From contig NZ_GG667529.1 of the NCBI RefSeq assembly GCF_000159135.1, positions 1 to 32,285 of the forward strand: 32,285 nucleotides of DNA, given 5' to 3'. Made by a program: the position numbers and the translations under genes. This DNA is from Corynebacterium striatum ATCC 6940. Lineage in GTDB: Bacteria; Actinomycetota; Actinomycetes; Mycobacteriales; Mycobacteriaceae. How positions within the stretch are numbered: the first letter of the stretch is position 1; each line of letters opens with the position of its first letter. Below are positions 8,282 through 16,901 of the stretch, piece by piece. The notes beneath the pieces are model-generated. The model searched no databases. It saw only the letters and a list, made by a program, of their open reading frames with translations, and was not told the origin of the DNA.

Positions 8282-9367
8282 CTAGCCGCGGCGCTGCGGG
8301 AGCGTGGCGTCGCCAGCAAAGAACTTGGGACCAATCCACAGCATCACGTAGACCAAGGCCACGAGGACGGGGACCTCTACCAAGGGACCCACCGTACCAG
8401 CGAGGGCTTGGCCGGAAGCCGCGCCAAAAGTGCCAATGCAGACGGCGATGGCCAGCTCGAAGTTGTTGCCGGCGGCAGTGAAGGACACGGCAGCCGCCTG
8501 CGCGTAGTTCATGCCGCTTAGCTTGGCCGTCACCAGCGCCACGCTAAACATCACCACGAAGTAGAGGAAGAGTGGAATTGCCACCTTCACCACGGACCAT
8601 GGTTCAGAGGAGATCTGCTTTCCTTGCAGGGCAAAGAGCAGGACGATGGTGTAGAGCAAGCCGATGAGAGCCAGCGGCGAGATGCGTGGGATGAAGACGT
8701 CGTTGTACCACTGACGCCCCTTGAACTTCTCCCCCAGGATGCGGCTTAGCACGCCTGCCAGCAGGGGGATACCGAGAAATAACAGAACTGAGGTCACAAT
8801 CGCCCAAAAGCTGAACTCGGCGGAGGTGGTTTCAAGGCCCAGCCAGGAAGGAAGAATGTGGAGATAAAACCAGCCCATGACACCAAACATGAAAACCTGG
8901 AACACGGAGTTGATGGCCACCAGCACTGCGGTGGCTTCGCGGTCGGCACAGGACAGATCAGTCCACACCAAGACCATGGCGATACAGCGGGCAAGGCCGA
9001 CGATGACGAGGCCGGTGCGCAGCTCGGCGTCGTTAGGCAGGAACAGCCACGCCAGGGTGAACATCACCAGCGGGCCCACCAGCCAGTTGAGAATGAGCGA
9101 GACCGTCATCAAGCGCTTGTCGGCCGCGATTTCAGCAGCCTTGTCATAGCGAACCTTGGCCAGCGGCGGGTACATCATGACGAGGAGGCCAAGCGCGATG
9201 GGAATGGAGATGCTGCCTACCTTGACGCTATCGAGGGCGTCGGAAAGCCCCGGCGAGGCATTGCCTAACAGAAGACCGAACCCCATCGCGAGCAAGATCC
9301 ACAACGGCAGGAAGCGGTCAAGAATTGACAGTTTCACGGACATTTTCTCCGCGGCTTGAGTGGTCAC
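8282..9367 (-). CDS. acr3: Arsenite efflux permease, ACR3 family
   Basis: A 361-residue inner-membrane permease with about ten hydrophobic segments that exports arsenite (and in some members antimonite). It carries the ACR3 landmarks: the Cys in GLARCIAMVLVWTDL (C128) and the Glu in AGNNFELAIAV (E304). These match, at a constant offset of one, the essential Cys129 and Glu305 I recall for the C. glutamicum protein. The start is the GTG at 9367, with GAAAGG about 6 nt upstream; the frame is open further up but would cover the operator. It is divergent from arsR and its promoter (TTGACG-N18-TATGTT) and a perfect dyad lie between the two. It should be derepressed by arsenite through ArsR. No arsenate reductase gene (arsC) is present in the window. 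Confidence 0.95.
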   Translation of the reverse strand: MTTQAAEKMSVKLSILDRFLPLWILLAMGFGLLLGNASPGLSDALDSVKVGSISIPIALGLLVMMYPPLAKVRYDKAAEIAADKRLMTVSLILNWLVGPLVMFTLAWLFLPNDAELRTGLVIVGLARCIAMVLVWTDLSCADREATAVLVAINSVFQVFMFGVMGWFYLHILPSWLGLETTSAEFSFWAIVTSVLLFLGIPLLAGVLSRILGEKFKGRQWYNDVFIPRISPLALIGLLYTIVLLFALQGKQISSEPWSVVKVAIPLFLYFVVMFSVALVTAKLSGMNYAQAAAVSFTAAGNNFELAIAVCIGTFGAASGQALAGTVGPLVEVPVLVALVYVMLWIGPKFFAGDATLPQRRG

Positions 9368-9378
9368 AGCATACCTTT

Positions 9379-9400
9379 CATATCGATTCCTATCGATATG
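9379..9400. promoter_or_regulatory. Probable ArsR operator
   Basis: A perfect dyad CATATCGAT-N4-ATCGATATG sits directly downstream of the acr3 -10 and 12 nt before the acr3 GTG. A further TATCGAC half-site lies at 9415-9421, closer to arsR. Position and symmetry fit autoregulated ArsR control of both divergent genes. Confidence 0.75.
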
Positions 9401-9430
9401 AACATAAGCCGTTCTATCGACAGTCGTCAA
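9401..9430 (-). promoter_or_regulatory. acr3 promoter
   Basis: TTGACG (9430-9425), an 18-nt spacer and TATGTT (9406-9401) on the minus strand. Its -35 nearly touches the arsR -10 on the other strand, so one repressor complex could block both. Confidence 0.65.
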
Positions 9431-9432
9431 TA

Positions 9433-9438
9433 TATAAT
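9433..9438 (+). promoter_or_regulatory. arsR -10 element, leaderless
   Basis: A perfect TATAAT ends 7 nt before the A of the arsR ATG (9445). No ribosome binding site is present, so arsR is probably translated from a leaderless mRNA. Confidence 0.6.
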
Positions 9439-9444
9439 GGGTGC

Positions 9445-9771
9445 ATGCCCTCCCTCAACCAAGAATGCTGCGCACTGGGCGCGAATCCGCTAACTGCCGA
9501 AGAAGCGCAGAAGTACGCCCAGCTATTCAAAATATTGGGCGACCCCGCCCGCCTAAGCCTGCTTTCCCAGCTGGCGACGGAAGGCTGCGGACCAGTCAGT
9601 GTCAATGACCTCACCAAATCTAGCGGGCTCAGCCAGCCCACCGTATCCCATCACCTAAAGAAACTCACCGAGGCCGGACTGCTCACGAAGGAACGCACCG
9701 GCCGCACCGTCACTCATACAGTTGTGCCCGCAGCCTTTGCAGAGCTGCGGGCAGTGCTCGACCTAGGTTAG
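9445..9771 (+). CDS. arsR: Arsenic-responsive repressor, ArsR/SmtB family
   Basis: A 108-residue winged-helix repressor released from DNA by As(III). The HTH is NDLTKSSGLSQPTVSHHLKKL (about residues 54-74), followed by the wing KERTGRTVTHTV. It lacks the E. coli-type CVC in the recognition helix. Instead it has C8, C9 and C48, the same spacing as Cys15, Cys16 and Cys55 of the C. glutamicum ArsR1 arsenite site, so a different, independently evolved metal site is likely. The chosen ATG (9445) follows a TATAAT by 7 nt; the frame is open upstream to 9325, but that part would overlap acr3 and the operator. It is divergent from acr3 and shares the operator. Confidence 0.95.
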   Translation: MPSLNQECCALGANPLTAEEAQKYAQLFKILGDPARLSLLSQLATEGCGPVSVNDLTKSSGLSQPTVSHHLKKLTEAGLLTKERTGRTVTHTVVPAAFAELRAVLDLG

Positions 9772-9874
9772 TCGCTCCAGCCGGCACAAACAGCGGCACC
9801 CACAGACCCCTCCACCAAATGGGACTTATGCAATTTCCGTAAAGGTACCCCTTTGCGCCACCCCCACCCCACAC

Positions 9875-9893
9875 TAAGGTTAGCTTTACCTAC
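9875..9893 (+). promoter_or_regulatory. DtxR box upstream of the HtaA-domain gene
   Basis: TAAGGTTAGCTTTACCTAC matches the 19-bp DtxR consensus (TTAGGTTAGCCTAACCTAA) at 15 positions. It lies about 100 bp before the ATG at 9993. It predicts repression by DtxR-Fe(II) when iron is plentiful. Confidence 0.85.
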
Positions 9894-9894
9894 G

Positions 9895-9913
9895 TTAGGT
9901 GTGCTTAATTTAT
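9895..9913 (+). promoter_or_regulatory. Second, weaker DtxR-like box
   Basis: TTAGGTGTGCTTAATTTAT matches the DtxR consensus at 13 of 19 positions with an intact TTAGGT half. It begins one base after the first box, so two DtxR dimers could bind side by side. Confidence 0.5.
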
Positions 9914-9992
9914 TCACGCCAGTGAGATCCATTTTCGGCTCTTCCCACTGACACTTTAAATTTTCATCTTCGTTCTCTCCCAAGGAGGATCA

Positions 9993-11924
9993 ATGACTTC
10001 TCGCCGTGGCACATTTCTCGCCGCATTAGTGACAGCTTCTCTTATTCCGCTTGCGCCACCTGCTCTGGCTATCCCCGCCACGGACGGCCACCTGACCTGG
10101 GGAATCCGCGCCAGCTTCAACAACTACACCGGCGGTGCCACCTTGGTCAAAGATGGCGCCACGCGCAAAGGCAACGCTTTCGAATTCGAACTCACCGACC
10201 TCACTGTCGATAAGGCAGCGAAGCGAACCGAAGCGCAATTCAACGGCACGGTGGTCTACCGAAAGTACTGCAAAAACGCATCGAACCCGCTCGAAGGCCA
10301 CTGCGACCTCGATCTCCACTTCGAGGATCCCAAGGTCGTGCTCGCTCCGGAAGAGTCGTATCTCGAAGCGACGGTCAGCTCACGCCAATACCTCTCCGGC
10401 ACTACCTTCGCCCCTGAAAAGCCGGTAAAAATTGCGAAGCTCCAACCTCAATCGGCAACGCTGCGAGAAGCCAACGGCCGCGTCGATTGGTCGAATATTG
10501 CATCGACGCTAACCCCCGAGGGAAACACCATGTTCAGCGAGTTCTACACTGAAGGCGAAGGCCTCGACCCAGTCTCCTTGAGCTATGCCGGTGAGGCCGC
10601 TCCGCTCAATACGTCTGGGCCAACGCTGTCTACCGCGAAATGGGACTCGAAGGCAAAGTACGACGATGGCGTTCACCAGCTTTTTGAAGCCGGCCAGAAC
10701 ATCATCGTCTCCATGCCCAAGGGACACGGTTTTGCGCTCCTCAACTCGGAGCTTAAAGAGCTCGCTTCCCGCCGCGCAGCCACGACCGACCGCAACATCG
10801 TGACCTTCGATTCCCAGCATTCGGTGCTTTACTACGGCGAGGGCAACGACTTGAAGGCAGTGGACGTCACCGCTGATTCATTGTCCGAGCCACGCACCGT
10901 CTTCACTGCTTCCCAGCCCATCTACGCCGTGGGATACCACCCAGAGACTGACACCGTAGCCGCAGTAGCTACCGGCAAGAACGGTTCCTTTACCAGCGCA
11001 ACTTTGGTCACCGGTACCAAAGGTTCGTTCCACGAAGCAGGGCTTCCCGACGCCGCGCAGCTCTTTGGCGATACCCCAGCTTCCGGCGGCGACGGCGCAT
11101 GGGGCAATATCATTAGCACCAAAGACAACGCGGAACTCGTCCCCATGGAAGATGGAACTTTCTTGTACAACGGTGCCGTTGACATCATGCTCGACAACGA
11201 GGACAAATCCGCGAAGGGACTGCTCTATTCAATCAAGCCCTCCGCTACTGAGGTCGGTGACCGAGCAAAGTTTATGAAGGGCTCACGCCACGGCGACAAC
11301 ACTTTGTACATGAACTCATTGGTTAGCGATGGCTCCACCATCTACCGCTTCGACAAGAATCCGAACCGGGCCTCCGCCGTGGCACAGATCCTGCGCTACG
11401 ATGCTGCCCAGCGCGATGTAGTAGCCGTAACCGAGCCCACGCGCTCAGTGCTCCCGGGCTGGGCGTCGCTAGCTTTCGACGCCGAAGGCACGCCGATTCA
11501 ACAAAATGGCGCAACAGGGGATCTCAACTGGCTCAAGCCGGGAACGTTTGAGACCACTGCTTCCTTCACCCTTCCAAACGGCCGCGAAACAACCAACGTG
11601 GCCAATGGCTCATTCATCGCCCGCAAGGACGGAGCCATTTTTGTCCCCACCCTCGATGAATCGCGCGGAGATTATGAGGAGTATTATGTGCTGCGCCGCG
11701 TGGATACTGCGGCCAAAGAACCGGCCCCGCAGCCGGTACCCCCAGCTGAAAGCTCCCCGCAGCCAACACCTCTAGAAAAGACCAAGAAGCCTTCGCCTTC
11801 CTCTTCAGCAGGGACTCCTCTCGCAGTACTGCTAGGCCTCTTTGCGGCAATCGCCGTTGCAGTCGGTGCTATCAAGCCGCTGCACTCATTCCTTCTCCAG
11901 GTCCAGCGAACGCTGGGGCTTTAA
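9993..11924 (+). CDS. Iron-regulated surface haem/haemoglobin-binding protein with HtaA domain
   Basis: A 643-residue exported protein, probably binding haemin or haemoglobin at the cell surface for iron acquisition. It has a signal peptide (cut near ALA, residue 26) and one HtaA/CR domain (about residues 30-150). That domain has the family's LTWGIRASFNNYTGG (W36, candidate haem Tyr Y45) and GHCDLDLHFEDP (H103), with C93/C104 likely bridged. A long region follows (about 220-570) with blocks that read like beta-propeller blades (VLYYGEGNDLKAVDV; IYAVGYHPETDTVAAVA). Then come a Pro/Ser-rich spacer and a C-terminal membrane helix with an IKPL tail. One CR domain plus a C-terminal anchor matches C. 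diphtheriae ChtA/ChtC better than two-domain HtaA. AAGGAGG lies 4 nt before the ATG and DtxR boxes lie upstream. No hmuTUV genes are adjacent. Confidence 0.85.
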   Translation: MTSRRGTFLAALVTASLIPLAPPALAIPATDGHLTWGIRASFNNYTGGATLVKDGATRKGNAFEFELTDLTVDKAAKRTEAQFNGTVVYRKYCKNASNPLEGHCDLDLHFEDPKVVLAPEESYLEATVSSRQYLSGTTFAPEKPVKIAKLQPQSATLREANGRVDWSNIASTLTPEGNTMFSEFYTEGEGLDPVSLSYAGEAAPLNTSGPTLSTAKWDSKAKYDDGVHQLFEAGQNIIVSMPKGHGFALLNSELKELASRRAATTDRNIVTFDSQHSVLYYGEGNDLKAVDVTADSLSEPRTVFTASQPIYAVGYHPETDTVAAVATGKNGSFTSATLVTGTKGSFHEAGLPDAAQLFGDTPASGGDGAWGNIISTKDNAELVPMEDGTFLYNGAVDIMLDNEDKSAKGLLYSIKPSATEVGDRAKFMKGSRHGDNTLYMNSLVSDGSTIYRFDKNPNRASAVAQILRYDAAQRDVVAVTEPTRSVLPGWASLAFDAEGTPIQQNGATGDLNWLKPGTFETTASFTLPNGRETTNVANGSFIARKDGAIFVPTLDESRGDYEEYYVLRRVDTAAKEPAPQPVPPAESSPQPTPLEKTKKPSPSSSAGTPLAVLLGLFAAIAVAVGAIKPLHSFLLQVQRTLGL

Positions 11925-11953
11925 CCAGATAAAGCCTGGTTATGCAAGCAAAA

Positions 11954-11992
11954 GACGTCCTGCGTGAATCCTTGAAGGACACGTAGGACGTC
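11954..11992. terminator. Bidirectional hairpin between convergent genes
   Basis: GACGTCCTGCGTG pairs with CACGTAGGACGTC (13 bp, one G-U pair), with a small TCCTT/AAGGA stem in the loop. It lies between the stop codons of the haem-protein gene and the DUF4233 gene and could end transcripts from both sides. Confidence 0.75.
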
Positions 11993-12015
11993 GTCTGTGC
12001 TTAAACTCGCAACAC

Positions 12016-12495
12016 TTAACTCGACTTATTGAGGTGCTGCGTAGTGAGGTAGCCACGCTTCATGCGCTCGACGATGATGCCGCGCATGTAGGAGGCCATC
12101 AGCCACAGCAGGCCGAAGATAATCATGATGGCGGCGATGGACCAGTGGATCATAAATCCTAAGACGATTGCCAGCACGTGCAGCGCAATCATGGCGTTGA
12201 CGATCCATGGCTTGTTCATGAACGCGAAGCTCATCAAGAGAATCACGGCCATGCCGATGACCACCGAGTAATTGAAAGGCGTCCACAAGGTGCCGTCATA
12301 GAGCTTGTAGAGCAGCGGCAACGCGAGTACCAGCGTGAGCAACTCCATGGTCAGGGAGCTGGCCACAACCATTCCGCCGAACTGCTTCAGCGGGTCCTTG
12401 ACCGGGGCCTCACCTAGGCCAAGGGGGCTAATTTCCTCAGCGGGGACACTGTTGGGCACCCTGTTGGGCACACTGTCGCGGCGAGAGTCACTCAT
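12016..12495 (-). CDS. DUF4233 family membrane protein
   Basis: A 159-residue membrane protein with about four helices (near residues 40-62, 75-92, 98-115 and 118-136) and a basic C-terminus (ERMKRGYLTTQHL). Proteins of this type commonly sit between folC and ndk in actinobacteria, and the sequence and position match; the function is unknown. Its ATG overlaps the folC TGA in an ATGA arrangement (4 nt), so translation is probably coupled to folC. The first 20 residues contain an imperfect repeat (DSVPNRVPNSVP), coded by a 12-bp tandem repeat. Confidence 0.85.
   Translation of the reverse strand: MSDSRRDSVPNRVPNSVPAEEISPLGLGEAPVKDPLKQFGGMVVASSLTMELLTLVLALPLLYKLYDGTLWTPFNYSVVIGMAVILLMSFAFMNKPWIVNAMIALHVLAIVLGFMIHWSIAAIMIIFGLLWLMASYMRGIIVERMKRGYLTTQHLNKSS
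12446..12481. repeat. 12-bp tandem repeat at the start of the DUF4233 gene
   Basis: ACACTGTTGGGC, ACCCTGTTGGGC and a degenerate ACACTGTCGCGG follow each other. They encode the VPN repeats of the cytoplasmic N-terminus. The repeat is in frame, so slippage would change length without breaking the gene. Confidence 0.8.
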
Positions 12496-14027
12496 GCGGG
12501 ATCCTTTCCAAACATCGCGCGGGCGTCGCCAGCGGTGACGACTGAACCCGTGATGACGATACCTGAGCCGGACTGAACTTCCGCATCCTCCGCAAGCTCC
12601 ACTGCTTGCGCGTAGGCGCCGGGCAGATCAGGCTCCACGTAGACGCGCTCCTCGCCGAAGATATCGCGAGCAAGTTCCGCAAGCTCATAGGCATCACGTG
12701 CACGAGGCGAAGAATTCTGCGTGATGACAACCTCCGTCAGGTAAGGCTCCAACGCGGTGAGGATGCCTTCGGCGTCCTTGTCCTCGAAGATGCCGAGCAC
12801 GCCGATGAGACGTGCGAAGTCGAAGTCGCGATCCAGTGCCGCACCCAACGCCTTGGCGCCGTGCGGGTTGTGGCATGCATCGATGAAGGTCGTGGGGCTG
12901 GTGCGCACGCGCTCTAGGCGGCCGGGCGAAATAGCCTTGGCAAAACCAGTGCGCACGGTGGCAATATCGAGCGGTTTGCCAGACGATGCCCCGAAGAAGG
13001 CCTCGACCGCAGCCAGCGCCACGCCCGCATTCTTGGCTTGGTGCTCGCCGTGCAGCGGCAGGAAGACGTCCTCGTAGAGGCCGCCCAAGCCCTGAATGTT
13101 CAGCTGCTGGCCGCCGACCGCGATGCGGGACTCCAGCACGGCGAACTCGCTGCCGGAGCGCGCCACACCCGCGCCGACCTCCACCGCGCGGTTCAGGATC
13201 ACCGTCATGGCTTCCTGCTCCTGCTCGGCGATGATGGCGATGTTCTCACGCGGGGCCAACACATCGTCCGCATCGACGTCGCGTGCCTTGATGATGCCGG
13301 CCTTCTCCCCCGCGATCTCGGCGAGGGTATCGCCTAGGTAGTCGGTGTGGTCCAAGCCCACCGGCATGATGACGGAGACCTCGGCGTTGACCACGTTGGT
13401 GGCATCCCAGGTGCCGCCGAGGCCGACCTCGACCACGGCGACGTCGACAGGCGCATCAGCGAAAGCCGCGTAGGAAATCGCCACGAGCACCTCAAACTTG
13501 GACATCGGGATGTCGGACTGCGCGTCCACCATCTCCACATAAGGCTTGATCTCATTCCAGATACGCACGAAGTCACGCGGGTGAATCGGGCGGCCATCGA
13601 TACCGATGCGCTCGGTGACCAGCTGCAGGTGCGGGCTCGTCACCAATCCGACGCGACGGTGGAAGGCGCGCAGCAAGGAGTCGATAATGCGGGAAGTCGA
13701 AGACTTGCCATTCGTGCCCGCGACATGGATGACCTGGAAGGACTTCTCCGGGTTACCCAGCAAATCCATCAACGCCTGGATGCGTTCCAGGCTCGGAGCG
13801 ATCTGGGTTTCGGGCGCGCGGGCGTTGAGCTCGGCGTCGACAAGCGCTAGCGCTTCCAGTTCCTCCGGGCTGACCTCGATGGGAGCGGCTTCCTCGTACT
13901 CGTCTGCCGCGCCCATGCCGAGGTTTAGCTGCAGGCCGGACTCCGTGATCTCCACGGGTCCGCCCTCAGTGCCCTCCTGCAGGGCGTCGACGAGTTCGTA
14001 TTCCTCACGATCTTCTCGCTTGCTCAC
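12492..14027 (-). CDS. folC: Folylpolyglutamate synthase / dihydrofolate synthase
   Basis: A 511-residue ATP-dependent ligase of the Mur-ligase superfamily. It adds L-glutamate to dihydropteroate and/or extends the glutamate tail of folates, which keeps them in the cell. The P-loop is HVAGTNGKSS (residues 101-110). Other landmarks are TSPHL, VEVGLGGTWDATNV (family Mg/ATP region), LDHTDYLG, EKAGIIK, and DACHNPHGAKAL (C-terminal domain). About 70 acidic residues precede the catalytic core. The GTG start at 14027 shares its first G with the valS TAG stop (1-nt overlap), and the stop overlaps the next start by 4 nt: valS-folC-DUF4233 is a translationally coupled operon. Confidence 0.96.
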   Translation of the reverse strand: MSKREDREEYELVDALQEGTEGGPVEITESGLQLNLGMGAADEYEEAAPIEVSPEELEALALVDAELNARAPETQIAPSLERIQALMDLLGNPEKSFQVIHVAGTNGKSSTSRIIDSLLRAFHRRVGLVTSPHLQLVTERIGIDGRPIHPRDFVRIWNEIKPYVEMVDAQSDIPMSKFEVLVAISYAAFADAPVDVAVVEVGLGGTWDATNVVNAEVSVIMPVGLDHTDYLGDTLAEIAGEKAGIIKARDVDADDVLAPRENIAIIAEQEQEAMTVILNRAVEVGAGVARSGSEFAVLESRIAVGGQQLNIQGLGGLYEDVFLPLHGEHQAKNAGVALAAVEAFFGASSGKPLDIATVRTGFAKAISPGRLERVRTSPTTFIDACHNPHGAKALGAALDRDFDFARLIGVLGIFEDKDAEGILTALEPYLTEVVITQNSSPRARDAYELAELARDIFGEERVYVEPDLPGAYAQAVELAEDAEVQSGSGIVITGSVVTAGDARAMFGKDPA

Positions 14028-16807
14028 TACTTAAGTGCCTCCAAGCGTGCGGTGATGCGGTCGACTTCTTCCTGCGCCACCTGCTGGCGGGTGCGGATCT
14101 TCTCCACGACCTCATCCGGAGCCTTGGATAGGAAGGATTCATTAGCCAGCTTCTTGCCGGTCTGCTCGAGCTCCTTGTTAGCCTTGGCCAGATCCTTTTC
14201 TAGGCGCTTGCGCTCTGCCTCAACGTCGACTGCGCCGGAGGTATCCAGTGCGACCTCGACGGTGCCCTGGGACAGGCGAACCTCGATGGAGGCGGACGCG
14301 GTGAAGTCCTCGCCCGGAACCGTGGTGTTAGCAAGGTTGCGCACCAAGTTCTCCTGGCCAGCCAGGTCAACGGAGGCGAAGTCCAGGCGGCCTGGAACCT
14401 TCTGCGAAGGCTTCACGCCCTGATCAGAGCGGAAGCGGCGCAACTCGGTGATGAGCTTGTCGGCGTCCGCGATGCGGCGTGCGGCAACCTCGTCGGTGGC
14501 CACGCCACCGTTGGTATCAGCCGCGGTTGGCCACGGGGCAATCACGATTGACTCGCCGCCGGTAAGTGCCTTCCACAGGACCTCGGTGACGAAAGGCATG
14601 GTCGGGTGCAACAGGCGCAGGACGACGTCGAGGACGCGGCCCAAGACGATCTGGGTGTTGTGGCCGGTCAGCCGCTCCGCGTCTGACGTTTCTGCCGCAT
14701 CGAAGTCGCGCGGAATCTGGGACTTGGCAATCTCCAGGTACCAGTCACACAGCTCATCCCAGATGTAGTGGTAGAGCAGCTCATTAGCCTTGGAGAACTG
14801 GTAATCGTCCAGGTAAGCGTCAAACTTGACGCGCACCTCTTCGGCGCGGTCCAGGATCCAGCGGTCAGCGTCGGTCAGCTCCTCGCGGGCCGGCAGCTCC
14901 GCCACGCCAGCGCCGTTCATGAGCGCGAACTTGGTGGCGTTGAACAGCTTCGTGGCAAAGTTACGCGAAGCCGCAGCGGCGTCGGAGCCCAGCGGCAGGT
15001 CGACACCCGGGTTGGCGCCACGGGCCAGGGTAAAGCGCAGGGCATCCGCACCGTAGTCGCGTACCCAGTCCATCGGGTCGATGCCGTTGCCCAGGGACTT
15101 CGACATCTTGCGGCCCTGCTCATCGCGAACCAAGCCGTGCAGGTAGATGTCGTGGAAAGGAATCTGTGGGCGGCCATCGCGCGCGGAGCCATCACCAGCG
15201 TTGAGCAGCTCTGGGGTCTGGACGCCAGCGAAGGTGCCGAACATCATCATGCGGGCGACCCAGAAGAACAGGATGTCGTAGGCGGTAACCAGCACGTTGG
15301 TTGGGTAGAACTTCTCCAGGTCCGGAGTCTTTTCCGGCCAGCCCAGGGTGGAAAATGGCCACAGCGCAGAGGAGAACCAGGTGTCCAGCACGTCCGGGTC
15401 CTGCTCGTAGCCTGCTGGCGGCTCCTCGTCAGGGCCGACGCAGACGATATCGCGGGTGGTGTTGCCCTCGGCGTCGGTGGTCTCCGGGCCGTACCAAATT
15501 GGGATGCGGTGACCCCACCACAGCTGGCGGGAGATGCACCAGTCGTGCATGTCATCGACCCACTCGAAGTAACGCGGCTCGAGGGAGGTCGGGTGAATCT
15601 TGGTATCGCCCTCGCGCACTGCGTCGCCGGAGTACTTGGCCAGCTTTTCTACCGCCACGAACCACTGCAGGGAAAGGCGCGGCTCGACCGGCTCGCCGGA
15701 GCGCTCCGAGTGGCCCACGGAGTGGACGTAGGGGCGGATTTCCTTGACGATGCGACCCTGCTCGGCGAGAGCTTCACGGATGGCGACTCGCGCTTCCTCG
15801 CGGGTCAGGCCATCGAACTTGGTGCCGGTGTTCGCGATGTGACCGGTGGAGTCCATGATGGTCGGCATGTCCAAGTTGTGACGCAGGCCCATCTGGTAGT
15901 CGTTCGGGTCGTGGGCCGGGGTGATCTTCACAGCACCGGTACCGAACTCCATGTCCACGTAATCATCAGCGATGACCTTGAGCTTGAGATCCTCGCGGAA
16001 GGGGTGAGCAAACTCCTGTCCCACCAGGTCCTTGTAGCGCTCGTCGTCGGGGTGGACAGCAATCGCGACGTCGCCAAGCATGGTCTCTACGCGTGTGGTG
16101 GCCACGATGAGGTGTGGCTCGTCGTCGTTTAGCGAGCCGTAGCGGATGGACACGAGCTCGCCCTCGACGTCCTTGTACACGACCTCAATGTCAGAGACCG
16201 CGGTCTCCAGCACCGGGGACCAGTTGACCAAGCGGTGTGCCTGGTAGATCATGCCGGCGTCGAAAAGCTGCTTAAAGATGGTCTGGACCGCGCGGGACAG
16301 GCCCTCATCCAGGGTAAAGCGCTCGCGGGACCAGTCCACGGAGTCACCAATGGCACGCATCTGCTTCTGGATGGTGCCGCCGTATTCTTCCTTCCATTCC
16401 CAGACCTTGGAAATGAATTCCTCACGCTCGTAGTCCCAGCGCTTCTTGCCCTCGGTCTCCTTGAGCTTGGCCTCGACCTTGGTCTGGGTGGCGATACCCG
16501 CGTGGTCGGCACCCGGCAGCCACAGGGTGGCATAACCTTGCATGCGCTTGCGGCGAATGATGGAGTCGATGAGGGTGTGGTCTAGGGCGTGGCCCATGTG
16601 CAGCTGGCCGGTCACGTTGGGTGGCGGCAGCACGATGGAATAAGGCTCTGCCTCGCTGGTGGCATCCGGGGTGAAGTAGCCTGCTTCCACCCAGGACTCG
16701 TAAAGGTCCTTTTCTACCGCCTGCGGCTCCCAGGACTTCGGAAGCGCGTCAGCACGGTTAGTGCCTACTAGTTGCTCTTTATCTACAGCGTTGTTCTGCT
16801 CAGTCAC
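14027..16807 (-). CDS. valS: Valyl-tRNA synthetase
   Basis: A 926-residue class I aminoacyl-tRNA synthetase that charges tRNA-Val in the cytoplasm. It has the HIGH-type motif in [15 protein letters not shown] (near residue 68), the CP1 editing domain with [17 protein letters not shown] sequence, KMSKS in [11 protein letters not shown] (near residue 569), the anticodon-binding domain, and a C-terminal coiled coil ([19 protein letters not shown]). I chose the GTG at 16807: it follows a TAGACT -10 by 8 nt, so the mRNA is probably leaderless, and the residues upstream ([10 protein letters not shown]) do not look like protein. An ATG at 16852 is the alternative. No T-box leader is possible with such a start. 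It is the first gene of valS-folC-DUF4233. Confidence 0.97.
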   Translation of the reverse strand: MTEQNNAVDKEQLVGTNRADALPKSWEPQAVEKDLYESWVEAGYFTPDATSEAEPYSIVLPPPNVTGQLHMGHALDHTLIDSIIRRKRMQGYATLWLPGADHAGIATQTKVEAKLKETEGKKRWDYEREEFISKVWEWKEEYGGTIQKQMRAIGDSVDWSRERFTLDEGLSRAVQTIFKQLFDAGMIYQAHRLVNWSPVLETAVSDIEVVYKDVEGELVSIRYGSLNDDEPHLIVATTRVETMLGDVAIAVHPDDERYKDLVGQEFAHPFREDLKLKVIADDYVDMEFGTGAVKITPAHDPNDYQMGLRHNLDMPTIMDSTGHIANTGTKFDGLTREEARVAIREALAEQGRIVKEIRPYVHSVGHSERSGEPVEPRLSLQWFVAVEKLAKYSGDAVREGDTKIHPTSLEPRYFEWVDDMHDWCISRQLWWGHRIPIWYGPETTDAEGNTTRDIVCVGPDEEPPAGYEQDPDVLDTWFSSALWPFSTLGWPEKTPDLEKFYPTNVLVTAYDILFFWVARMMMFGTFAGVQTPELLNAGDGSARDGRPQIPFHDIYLHGLVRDEQGRKMSKSLGNGIDPMDWVRDYGADALRFTLARGANPGVDLPLGSDAAAASRNFATKLFNATKFALMNGAGVAELPAREELTDADRWILDRAEEVRVKFDAYLDDYQFSKANELLYHYIWDELCDWYLEIAKSQIPRDFDAAETSDAERLTGHNTQIVLGRVLDVVLRLLHPTMPFVTEVLWKALTGGESIVIAPWPTAADTNGGVATDEVAARRIADADKLITELRRFRSDQGVKPSQKVPGRLDFASVDLAGQENLVRNLANTTVPGEDFTASASIEVRLSQGTVEVALDTSGAVDVEAERKRLEKDLAKANKELEQTGKKLANESFLSKAPDEVVEKIRTRQQVAQEEVDRITARLEALK

Positions 16808-16814
16808 CCGGACA

Positions 16815-16820
16815 AGTCTA
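16815..16820 (-). promoter_or_regulatory. valS -10 element, leaderless
   Basis: TAGACT on the minus strand ends 8 nt before the G of the valS GTG (16807). No convincing -35 is present, as often in corynebacteria. TTGACC nearby is too close to serve. Confidence 0.5.
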
Positions 16821-16888
16821 CCCTGTCGGTCAACTGGCTTTTTCACCCCCATTGGGCGAAAACGGCACCGCGGGCGCCGACGGCTGAA

Positions 16889-16894
16889 TACATT
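16889..16894 (+). promoter_or_regulatory. panB -10 element, leaderless
   Basis: TACATT ends 8 nt before the A of the panB ATG (16902). No ribosome binding site is visible. It stands back to back with the valS -10, 68 bp away. Confidence 0.5.
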
Positions 16895-16901
16895 GTCTGT
16901 C

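Noticed and set aside
14768..16132. A 454-codon open frame antisense to valS
   Set aside because: It is a shadow of the valS codons, without family similarity or a start signal.
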